From Desulfobacula sp. (lineage in GTDB: Bacteria > Desulfobacterota > Desulfobacteria > Desulfobacterales > Desulfobacteraceae), in NCBI RefSeq assembly GCF_030145145.1, contig NZ_JAQYWD010000043.1:1-58680 (forward strand): a DNA stretch of 58,680 bases, in the 5' to 3' direction. The position numbers were made by a program, and so were the translations under genes. Numbering within the stretch: the stretch's first letter is position 1; each line of letters opens with the position of its first letter. This document shows positions 35,077 to 42,943 of the stretch, piece after piece. The notes below the pieces were generated by a model, which saw nothing but the letters and a program-made list of their open reading frames with translations, searched no databases and had not been told where the DNA came from.

Positions 35077-35202
35077 AATGCCAAAACTCCAAATCTGAAA
35101 AATAACAACCGAATTTTCAATTCGATTTTTCCGATCCATCATAACATATTTGTTGATTTTTGCTATTTTTTTTTCATAGGGGAGTTAGCGCCTTTCTATG
35201 GC

Positions 35203-38200
35203 TTATTGATCTGCCTTTTTTCCCTGCATCAATGCCAGCAATTCTGATGCCGACAATTTCCCTGCGGTTTCGCTACCTGCCAGCAGGCTTTCGGCAAGAT
35301 CCCGTTTTTCCTGGTGGAGATCGACAATCCGCTCTTCAATGGTGTCCTTCACCACTAGGCGGTAAACCGTCACCGGCCGGGTCTGTCCGATGCGGTGGGC
35401 ACGGTCCGATGCCTGGTCTTCCACTGCCGGGTTCCACCAGGGATCCATGTGGATAACATAATCCGCAGCAGTGAGATTGAGCCCTGTACCACCGGCTTTT
35501 AAGCTGATGAGGAAAAAATCTCCGCAGCCATTTTGAAAATCATTGATCCGTTTTTTGCGATTTTTTACCGAAGTGGAACCATCCAGATACTGGTAGGAGA
35601 TGTTTTCTTGATCCAGTGATTTGCGTAAAATAGCCAGATGCCCTACAAACTGGCTGAAGACCAGTGCCTTATGCTGATTTTCCAGCAATTCTCTCACCGT
35701 ATCCATGAAGACCTTTAATTTTGAACTTTCAATATGGGCATCCGGCAAGACCAGGGAAGGATTGCAGCACAATTGCCGCAACCGGGTTAATTCCGCCAGT
35801 ATCCGGAATTGCTTTTGCCCGGGAGAATCCTCTGCCGTATGAATACTTTCCAGGGACTTGAGGCGCTGGGCTTCATAGAGGAGCGCTTCATCACGGCTCA
35901 TTTCCACCTGAAGGGTGATCTCGGTCTTTTCCGGCAGTTCCCTGAGGACTTCTGTTTTCAGGCGACGGAGAATAAAGGGGCGAATCAGTTTTCGTAAGTG
36001 TTGGGATGCCGCTTTGTCCTGATTCCCTTCAATGGGCACAACAAACATCTGCCTGAACCGGTTATACGTTCCCAAAAGTCCGGGATTCAGGAAATTAAAA
36101 AGGGTCCACAATTCATCCAGGCAGTTTTCCACAGGGGTTCCCGTGGTGATTAAACGGAATCTGGCGTTTAACCGCATGGCCGCTTTAGACCGTTTGGTTT
36201 TTCTGTTTTTAATGGCCTGGGCTTCGTCCAGGACAACCGTTTGCCAGTCAATGCCTGACAGTTTTTCTCTCTCAATCGGAAGAAGACTATAGCTGCAGAT
36301 AACAAGGTCATAGGGCTCAAGGCCCTCCAGAATTTGCTGCCGGTTTTTGCCGCCAAGAATCAAAGGATTGAGGCGGGGCGCAAATTTTCGGCACTCTTCC
36401 GTCCAGTTGTTCATGACCGACAAGGGTGCCACCACCAGGGCAGGGCCTTTGGCGGCATGGACAAGAATAGCCGCCAGGGATTGAACGGTTTTTCCAAGGC
36501 CCATATCATCTGCCAGGCAGCCCCCCACATGCCAGTGGGCCAACTGGCACAGCCAGTTAAACCCGATGATCTGGTAATCCCGGAGCCTGGCCTGGAGCGT
36601 AACCGGAATTTTTGGCTGTATGGTTTCCTTTAGCTTTCTGCAATGGGATTTCCAGGCATCATCACTTTCCAGTGATCCTGCCTGATCCATGAGATCCGCC
36701 ATGGCCGGGGCAGCCAGGGGTGAAAACCGCAGCCCATTTCCATGGGGGGTCGAATAGGCTTTTAATTCCTCCAGGCGGGATTTTAAAGAGTGGGTAATGG
36801 CTAAAAAAGTACCGTCATCCAGGGTGATAAACCGGCCGGTGGAAGATTCCAGAAGTGCCATCAGCCGAAACAGATCAACCGTCATATCATCATCCACCAG
36901 CAGTTTTCCCGTGGCCTTGAACCATTCCCGGTCTTTTTTCAAGGTCAGGGCAAAATCCGAAAAAGCTCCCCTGTGCCGAAGCTTTATTTTTTTTCCCCGG
37001 GGCCATTTTAATATGGGTTGTTCTGTACAGGTTTTTAATTCCAGCAGGAGCTCAAGGGCGTGTTCCGGTTCTTTCACCACCCATTCGCCGCCAACGGCTT
37101 CAATGTGTTTCAGCGTTGGGCAGGCATCAATAATTTTTTTCTCATTATTTTCTTCCAGTTCCATATCCCGGACAACCCTGATTTTTTTTCCGTCAATCTC
37201 GTCCAGCACATGGCTCCCCCCCTTTCCCGGCCTGAAATAGGATCCCATCTGTCCAAAGGGCCTGACCAGAATTTCCATTTTAATCCCTGCATACCAGGGA
37301 GTCAGGTGAACATGCGGTTTAGGATCTGCCACCATGGGCACAATCGTCTCAATCGTCTGTATCCCTTCTGCTTCCATATCAGAAACAACGGTGACAAATG
37401 ATGAAACAGACGTAATGGCCTGGCCAATCCGTTTGCTTTCTTTTTTGGGTATGATCAACCCTTTTTCCCCGATAAGGCGGGAAAGGTTGATATGGTCTGT
37501 GGAAAAACGGACCACTTTAAACCGGGTGGCGGTTTCCCTTAAAAGGGTGACAAAATGCAGGGAATCGGCTGGCCTGGGTTCCATGCACACATGAATTTTC
37601 CTGTCAAGGGACCGTAACCGAAGCTCCGGTGCTCCCTCGACAAATTCCACCGGGTTATATAAATCATTTTCAAGAAAAATCATCGGATGCCCCACAAGGG
37701 CAGGCAATGCCTTTTCCATATCTAACCGAACCTCAATTTCATTATAAAATCTAAATCTGCGATGATCTCTATTTTCTCCAATGGCAGCACAGACACTACG
37801 ATCTTGTGCCGTAAGCCAATCCAGCTTAAGGTAAGTGTCTTGAAGCGTTTCCAGGTGAATGGGTTTCCCCTTTGTCCAGGTGCCTTTTTTGTTACGCTTC
37901 TGAATACGGGGTGTAAGATCGCAGGACTTTGATTTTTCATCATATTTCAGTTGCCAGATCAGTCGTTGTTCCGACAGGGTGTCGTCAGGCTGAAATGTTT
38001 CATTTCCTGTATGTTCTCCCATGTGAACCATTGTCAAAAGCGCCTTTTTCCAATTGGAAAAAGGCTGAAACAGGTTCACAATGGTTTTTGTTCCCATGGT
38101 TTCATGAAGGGTTTGTGCTCGGGCGGCATTGATCTCCGTCTCTCTTCCCAGCCGGGCAAGCAAGGCACATATTTCAGCCGTCAGCCACTCGTACCCGCAA

Positions 38201-39423
38201 TCCACTGTTTGTTCCCGAATTTTTTCCAATAAATAGATATAAGGCGTTACCCGGATTTCCTGATACCAGCTCAAAACCAGGATAGAAAAAAAAGCGATCT
38301 TGGGGTCCTGCATGGAGATGATATATTCCGGAAAAATCTTTAGGTCAGATTTTTTTCCAATTTGCGCATGGAACAGGGGCAGCATGGCCTTTAAAAGTAT
38401 CACCAGAAAAGGCTCATCACAAGTTTTACCATCATCGGGCAAATTAAGGATACAGTGTATGCCTGAATACAGATCTTTTTCATCTTCACTTCCCAACAGG
38501 CCAAGCAGTAAAAAAAAGAAGTTGTCTCCTTTTAGAAAATTGTGTTGTTCCCGGCCCTCTTTTTCCAGGGTTGTCACGGCATGTTTAAAAAAAATCAATG
38601 CTGCCTCATTATTTTCACACACCAATGCTGATTTTCCCAACTGGACAAGGTGATTCACCGTTTCTACATTTGCAAATTCAGACAATAATTCTGTGTGCAA
38701 CCGCATCCGGCCCGTCAAAAACAGATGATCCAGGAACCGGTATTCCTCATCTGCTCCTGAAAATTCAGATAAAAGAGATATCCCATGGGCCAGGATTTCC
38801 GGAACAGGTATCATTTTTTTTTGCGCATCATCCAGAATGTATCCCAGTACCTTCCATCTTAGCGGTAAGGGTATCCTTTCTATCAGGCCGGGACGGAACG
38901 GATGGGCAAAAAGTCTTAATACGGGGGGGATCTTTCCGGTCTGGAATTTTTTATTTCTCCTGCCGGATCGACAGACAAGGTCCAGATCGGCATATGCCTC
39001 GCCGGTAAAGACCGCTATCCATATGGCCCGGTAAAACGCCTTGATATCATTAAAGACATACACCGTTTCCAGGGCAGGTTTAAACAAGGGGACAGAAGCT
39101 AAAATCTCTGCTGCAACAGCCTTATACCGATCCTCCAGCACTAGTTGCTCAATGATTTCCAACCCTAAATCGTCCCTGCAGGCAATCCCTTTTTCATTTT
39201 GGCTGATGGCAGCATTTTTCTTCAGCGCAGCTAAAAGCGGTCGGATGGTTCTATATGAAACCCGCTGATTGTATTCATCCCGGTATCCCAGGCGGTTCAT
39301 GCAGTCAATCAAGTCTGTCTGTCGGAATTCGGAAACCTGTACAGCCAGGATTTCTAAAATGATATTAAGGTTTTTTTTGAAATTTTGTTCTGTTGTACTC
39401 TCTTTGGAATTGTCGACTTCCAT
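35203..39423 (-). CDS. Large SNF2-family helicase
   Basis: A 1406-residue protein. The C-terminal 480 residues are a full SNF2 motor: motif I DDMGLGKTVQS, motif II LDEAQAIKN, motif III TGTPVENCLDELW, motif V LKAGGTGLNLTAADYVIHMD, and motif VI DRAHRIGQTRPV. The N-terminal 900 residues contain no motif I recognise; a winged-helix-like start and helical repeats are likely. It may remodel nucleoprotein or act in repair or transcription recycling, as HepA/RapA-like proteins do. Start 39423 has GAAGGA upstream. No methylase or nuclease partner is adjacent. Confidence 0.85.
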   Translation of the reverse strand: MEVDNSKESTTEQNFKKNLNIILEILAVQVSEFRQTDLIDCMNRLGYRDEYNQRVSYRTIRPLLAALKKNAAISQNEKGIACRDDLGLEIIEQLVLEDRYKAVAAEILASVPLFKPALETVYVFNDIKAFYRAIWIAVFTGEAYADLDLVCRSGRRNKKFQTGKIPPVLRLFAHPFRPGLIERIPLPLRWKVLGYILDDAQKKMIPVPEILAHGISLLSEFSGADEEYRFLDHLFLTGRMRLHTELLSEFANVETVNHLVQLGKSALVCENNEAALIFFKHAVTTLEKEGREQHNFLKGDNFFFLLLGLLGSEDEKDLYSGIHCILNLPDDGKTCDEPFLVILLKAMLPLFHAQIGKKSDLKIFPEYIISMQDPKIAFFSILVLSWYQEIRVTPYIYLLEKIREQTVDCGYEWLTAEICALLARLGRETEINAARAQTLHETMGTKTIVNLFQPFSNWKKALLTMVHMGEHTGNETFQPDDTLSEQRLIWQLKYDEKSKSCDLTPRIQKRNKKGTWTKGKPIHLETLQDTYLKLDWLTAQDRSVCAAIGENRDHRRFRFYNEIEVRLDMEKALPALVGHPMIFLENDLYNPVEFVEGAPELRLRSLDRKIHVCMEPRPADSLHFVTLLRETATRFKVVRFSTDHINLSRLIGEKGLIIPKKESKRIGQAITSVSSFVTVVSDMEAEGIQTIETIVPMVADPKPHVHLTPWYAGIKMEILVRPFGQMGSYFRPGKGGSHVLDEIDGKKIRVVRDMELEENNEKKIIDACPTLKHIEAVGGEWVVKEPEHALELLLELKTCTEQPILKWPRGKKIKLRHRGAFSDFALTLKKDREWFKATGKLLVDDDMTVDLFRLMALLESSTGRFITLDDGTFLAITHSLKSRLEELKAYSTPHGNGLRFSPLAAPAMADLMDQAGSLESDDAWKSHCRKLKETIQPKIPVTLQARLRDYQIIGFNWLCQLAHWHVGGCLADDMGLGKTVQSLAAILVHAAKGPALVVAPLSVMNNWTEECRKFAPRLNPLILGGKNRQQILEGLEPYDLVICSYSLLPIEREKLSGIDWQTVVLDEAQAIKNRKTKRSKAAMRLNARFRLITTGTPVENCLDELWTLFNFLNPGLLGTYNRFRQMFVVPIEGNQDKAASQHLRKLIRPFILRRLKTEVLRELPEKTEITLQVEMSRDEALLYEAQRLKSLESIHTAEDSPGQKQFRILAELTRLRQLCCNPSLVLPDAHIESSKLKVFMDTVRELLENQHKALVFSQFVGHLAILRKSLDQENISYQYLDGSTSVKNRKKRINDFQNGCGDFFLISLKAGGTGLNLTAADYVIHMDPWWNPAVEDQASDRAHRIGQTRPVTVYRLVVKDTIEERIVDLHQEKRDLAESLLAGSETAGKLSASELLALMQGKKADQ

Positions 39424-39568
39424 TATGTATATCATCCTTCACACTTTTTTTGAAAGCCGTATAATATCAGAAATAGCAATGTTTGACAAAGAGATCTCCG
39501 GCACTGCCGCAATTAACAATTTCTATCAATGGCCTGGTGGTGTTTCTCAACAAATTGATAACTTTAAG

Positions 39569-39582
39569 TTTGTTTAAACAAA
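39569..39582. promoter_or_regulatory. Perfect palindrome in the divergent region
   Basis: TTTGTTTAAACAAA is a 14-base perfect palindrome in the AT-rich region between the SNF2 gene (minus) and the small plus-strand genes. It is a candidate operator. Nothing else definite is seen in 39424-39664. Confidence 0.3.
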
Positions 39583-39664
39583 AATGATGGTTATTGTATA
39601 GTTTATAGTTTTAAAGGAATCACCCGTCCGGCTCTGCGTATATCGGAAAAAGAAAGAAATTGTC

Positions 39665-39799
39665 ATGGATATTGTTACTTTGGACGAAACCAGGAAAATC
39701 GACCGGCTTTTCAACCGGACCATCACCCATGACGATATGGGAAACCTGTCGCGACAAATCCACAGCGGTATGGGGCTTATTCTTGACTATAGTGTGTAA
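39665..39799 (+). CDS. Possible 44-residue small protein
   Basis: ATG to TAA gives MDIVTLDETRKIDRLFNRTI and 24 more residues, ending in GLILDYSV. The composition is ordinary and the sequence is fully in frame, but only a weak purine stretch (GAAAGAAA) precedes the start. It lies 14 bases before the next gene. Could be a real small protein or the remnant of a longer gene. Confidence 0.3.
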   Translation: MDIVTLDETRKIDRLFNRTITHDDMGNLSRQIHSGMGLILDYSV

Positions 39800-39813
39800 A
39801 CGAAAGGATACCA

Positions 39814-40233
39814 ATGACACCCTTAAATTCAATCAATGGTTTTCCGATATCAAACTACCGGTTCCAGAACAAACCGGTAATACCGGCATCATCACCGACA
39901 CGGGACCCGCTTACAAATGGGGTTGAACCGGCCTCACAACATCCTGCACCTGCTGTTTCAATCCATCAGCTTCCAGAAGGTTTGGTTCGTGAAATAACCG
40001 ATATCGTCCGACGTATTGGCACCCGGGCGTATCAGGCAGCTGAGCCGGGGCAGACCGTTGAAAACCGTGAAGTGCTCCAGGCAAAAATAGCAGAAGAGCT
40101 TTCAACCCTGGAAACGGTTTCCAGTGACTTGTCCCAGGAAGATCTTAAACTGTTTGCCGCGCTTTTTCAGAACCAGGTGCTGTTCAGTCCCGGCTATTCT
40201 GATACGGGCCAGGACAGTTTCATCCCGAATTAG
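39814..40233 (+). CDS. Hypothetical protein
   Basis: A 139-residue protein with a Pro-rich disordered N-terminus and a helical C-terminal part (GLVREITDIVRRIGTRAYQA, then IAEELSTLETVSSDLSQEDL). No family is recognised and no signal peptide or membrane segment is seen. An AAAGGAT site precedes the ATG. It lies just upstream of the RiPP island promoter and has a more GC-rich composition than the island, so it is probably not part of it. Confidence 0.5.
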   Translation: MTPLNSINGFPISNYRFQNKPVIPASSPTRDPLTNGVEPASQHPAPAVSIHQLPEGLVREITDIVRRIGTRAYQAAEPGQTVENREVLQAKIAEELSTLETVSSDLSQEDLKLFAALFQNQVLFSPGYSDTGQDSFIPN

Positions 40234-40291
40234 ACCCCCCACACCAGCAGCATAAAAAAAATTTAAAAAAGATAGCACTTTTTTGCATTTT

Positions 40292-40336
40292 TCAGGGTTT
40301 ACCCTGATTGACTTGAAAAAAATCCTATATTATATA
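40292..40336 (+). promoter_or_regulatory. Operator palindrome and promoter of the RiPP operon
   Basis: A perfect 16-base palindrome TCAGGGT-TT-ACCCTGA (40292-40307) abuts the -35 box TTGACT (40308-40313). After 17 bases comes TATATA (40331-40336). Transcription would begin near 40343, about 30 bases before the first gene. The touching palindrome suggests control by a dimeric regulator not encoded nearby. Confidence 0.6.
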
Positions 40337-40371
40337 AAAAAAAGACACTTCAAACAAATCGTCAACTTGAG

Positions 40372-41607
40372 ATGAAAGCTATGCGAGTAGTTATTACCGG
40401 AATGGGAATAATATCACCAGTTGGAAATGATTTGGAGACCTATTGGCAATCTTTGATTTCCGGCCAATCCGGCTTGGAATACATTGATGGTTGCTGCACA
40501 AACCAACTGAAGTGTAAGTTTGCAGGTCAAGTCCGGAATTTAGATACAAATACCTTTTTCAACACAAGAGAATTGCGGCGCATGGATCGCTTTTCCCAAT
40601 TTGCCACTATTGCAGCGAAACATGCGTGGCATGACAGTGGGCGGGATTTAAACGAACACCCGGATGAAAATATTGGTGTAATCTTTGGAACGGGAATTGG
40701 GGGTATTTCTACCTGGGATAATCCACTAAAAACAAATTCGGGTTCTAAAGATGACACACGTATGAATGCATTTACAATTCCCCGCATTATGAACAATGCC
40801 GCCGCGGCCCAAATCGCCATGCAATTAAATATCACCGGCATGAACCTTACAGTGAATACAGCCTGTTCCTCAGGTGCCAATGCCATAGGCATGGCCTTTC
40901 AGGAAATCAAGGCTGAAAATTTTGAGTCTATTATTTGTGGTGGAACAGAAGCGCCGGTTACACCGAAAATTTTAAAGGCCTGGGATATTTTAGGGGTTCT
41001 TTCAAGGGAAAACACGTCTAGGGCTGTCAAGTCTTTTGATAAAAACAGAACCGGATTTGTCCTGGCAGAAGGAGCGGCGGCACTAGTGGTAGAATCCCTG
41101 GATGCTGCGATCCGACATCACCGGCAAATTTATGCTGAAATAATTGGTTTTGGGTCGAATTGTGATGCCCATCATCTGACATCCCCTTCAAAAGAGGGTC
41201 AGGCAAAAGCCATTCAACTCGCTTTGAATGATGCAAATATTGCGGCTGAAAAAATTGATTACATCAATGCGCACGGAACAGCAACCCGAATTAATGACCG
41301 GGTTGAAACGGATGCGATTAAAGCCGTATTTGGAAAAACCGCCCATGACATCGCCATCAGTTCAACAAAGTCTATTATCGGCCATGCCATGGGGGCGTCA
41401 TCCGCCCTGGAAGTCGTCGCCACAGTCTTGAGTGCGAAAAATGATCTTATCCACCCCACCTTGAATTATCAAGACCCTGATCCTGATTGCGATTTAGATT
41501 ATGTTCCCGGAAAGGCCAGGAATAAAATAATAAACCATGCCATATCAAATTCATTTGGATTTGGTGGCAGCAATGCGGTTTTAGTGGTGAAAAAATGGAA
41601 AAATTAA
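40372..41607 (+). CDS. FabF-like beta-ketoacyl-ACP synthase in RiPP operon
   Basis: A 411-residue ketosynthase (an ATG at 40381 is an equally good start). The catalytic triad is intact: Cys165 in NTACSSGANAIG, His301 in NAHGTATRINDRVETDA and His338 in IIGHAMGASSALE; the FGFGGSNA loop near the C-terminus is also present. It would condense an acyl chain with malonyl-ACP. It overlaps the ACP gene by 13 bases. No ketoreductase, dehydratase or acyltransferase is present, so it must borrow primary fatty-acid enzymes or make a single elongation. Proposed role: supply an acyl group for peptide modification. Confidence 0.85.
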   Translation: MKAMRVVITGMGIISPVGNDLETYWQSLISGQSGLEYIDGCCTNQLKCKFAGQVRNLDTNTFFNTRELRRMDRFSQFATIAAKHAWHDSGRDLNEHPDENIGVIFGTGIGGISTWDNPLKTNSGSKDDTRMNAFTIPRIMNNAAAAQIAMQLNITGMNLTVNTACSSGANAIGMAFQEIKAENFESIICGGTEAPVTPKILKAWDILGVLSRENTSRAVKSFDKNRTGFVLAEGAAALVVESLDAAIRHHRQIYAEIIGFGSNCDAHHLTSPSKEGQAKAIQLALNDANIAAEKIDYINAHGTATRINDRVETDAIKAVFGKTAHDIAISSTKSIIGHAMGASSALEVVATVLSAKNDLIHPTLNYQDPDPDCDLDYVPGKARNKIINHAISNSFGFGGSNAVLVVKKWKN

Positions 41608-41831
41608 AAAAAACAATCATTAAAATTATCGGGAAAGAACTTGATGTATCACCACGATCTATAAAAGATCACACCTCAATCCAGGAAGATTTAGGTGCAG
41701 ATTCTCTGGATGTCATCAATATTGTGATGAGTATAGAAAACAAATTCAATATCGAAATCGACGAAGACACATTAACCGAATTCAACACAGTGGGAGATAT
41801 CGTCAAAAGGCTTTCAACGGTTATACGGTAA
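41595..41831 (+). CDS. Acyl carrier protein
   Basis: A 78-residue ACP. The phosphopantetheine attachment site is Ser37 in DLGADSLDVINIVM, with the acidic helix after it (IENKFNIEIDEDTLTEFNTV). The whole fold is present. It overlaps the end of the ketosynthase gene, which shows that the two are a dedicated pair distinct from the housekeeping ACP. It probably carries the acyl donor used by one or both following GNAT proteins. Confidence 0.9.
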   Translation: MEKLKKTIIKIIGKELDVSPRSIKDHTSIQEDLGADSLDVINIVMSIENKFNIEIDEDTLTEFNTVGDIVKRLSTVIR

Positions 41832-41841
41832 GGGGCGCCTG

Positions 41842-42360
41842 ATGATCATCGGAGAGGACGTAAGGTTAAGGCGGTTAGAGAAAGCAGACCTATATCACTT
41901 GTGGGAATGGCACGAAATGGATGAATTATACCTGTTTAATACCATTAGATCCTTTGTTTCATGGGATGAAATTCATGAGAATTTTAACGATCATTTTGCC
42001 TGGAAAGGGGACTTTGTCATTGAGAGTAAGGGGAACCGGATTCTCGGAATATGTTCCTATCATAATATAAATTGGAAAAACCGTTCATGCTCAATCTCAT
42101 TTAAAATGAAAGCGGATAGTTTAAATCTTCATTTTTCAGTGGAGGCGGTTCAAGTTTTAGCTTCCATTGTTTTTAACGAGTTAAATCTAATTAAAATTGA
42201 TTCATCCATTCTTCAAATTTCAGAATTTGAAATTCAAACGATTAAAAAAGCAGGTTTCGAACAGGAGGGTCGACTGCGTGAACATGTATTCCGGGATAAC
42301 AGGTACCTGGATATGCTTATTTTTTCATTATTCAGAAAGGATGTTGATAACGATGATTAA
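41842..42360 (+). CDS. RimJ/RimL-like GNAT acyltransferase 1
   Basis: A 172-residue GNAT. The start IIGEDVRLRRLEKADLYHLWEW is typical of RimJ/RimL N-acyltransferases; the central strand LGICSYHNINWKNRSCSISF and C-terminal KKAGFEQEGRLREHVFRDN fit too. The usual acetyl-CoA P-loop is hard to see, so the donor could be acyl-ACP. Position directly after the ACP and before the maturase suggests acylation of the peptide. Confidence 0.7.
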   Translation: MIIGEDVRLRRLEKADLYHLWEWHEMDELYLFNTIRSFVSWDEIHENFNDHFAWKGDFVIESKGNRILGICSYHNINWKNRSCSISFKMKADSLNLHFSVEAVQVLASIVFNELNLIKIDSSILQISEFEIQTIKKAGFEQEGRLREHVFRDNRYLDMLIFSLFRKDVDNDD

Positions 42361-42940
42361 GGGAAGGACTGTTAATCTAAGGCGCATAACCGTATCAGAT
42401 CTACCCATGGTAATTGAATGGTGGCAGGATAGAGAATTAATGAAATACTATGATGAATTGCCAGTCAACTCGCCTTCGGAGATGGAGCATATATTACGGC
42501 AGAATATATCTGCAATGGATAGAATTGATTATATCATTGAAACCAAAAAAAAAGATCCCATTGGCAGAGTTTTTTTAAGCAGAATTAACCGGGAAGACAG
42601 GAACCTTGAGATTCACATAATGGTTGGGAAAAAAAACAGGCGAAATATGTTTTTTGGAGCTGAGGCTGCATTCCTGATGCTGTTACATGCCTTTCATCGA
42701 CTTGGTATGCATAAGGTCTATGGCCGTGTATTGGAATATGCCAAAGAAGCGGAATCTTTGCAAAAAGAAATGGGTTTTACAAGAGAAGCAGTTCTCAAGA
42801 AGAGATATTTTCAGCGAGGAAAATACCGAGATGCCCTGCTTTATGGTCTGTTGGACAGGGAATTTGAAAATATATTAAAATTACCCAAAGGACAAAAATA
42901 TTTAGCTGCGTCTCAAGGCAACAACAAGGCGATCGGATGA
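42353..42940 (+). CDS. RimJ/RimL-like GNAT acyltransferase 2
   Basis: A GNAT of 195 residues from ATG 42353, which overlaps the end of the first GNAT gene by eight bases; codons upstream lack similarity. The start KGRTVNLRRITVSDLPMVIEWW, IMVGKKNRRNMFFGAEAAFLM (acyl-donor binding region) and KEMGFTREAVLKKRYFQRG are typical. It is diverged from the first copy, so the two may act on different sites or form a heterodimer. Confidence 0.75.
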   Translation: MIKGRTVNLRRITVSDLPMVIEWWQDRELMKYYDELPVNSPSEMEHILRQNISAMDRIDYIIETKKKDPIGRVFLSRINREDRNLEIHIMVGKKNRRNMFFGAEAAFLMLLHAFHRLGMHKVYGRVLEYAKEAESLQKEMGFTREAVLKKRYFQRGKYRDALLYGLLDREFENILKLPKGQKYLAASQGNNKAIG

Positions 42941-42943
42941 CCC

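Noticed and set aside
35203..39423. SNF2 helicase as part of a DISARM-type or similar defence island
   Set aside because: No methyltransferase, nuclease or PLD partner next to it.
40372..41831. Type II polyketide or aryl-polyene cluster
   Set aside because: Only KS and ACP are present; no chain-length factor, ketoreductase, dehydratase or ligase. Neighbours are peptide-processing and export genes.
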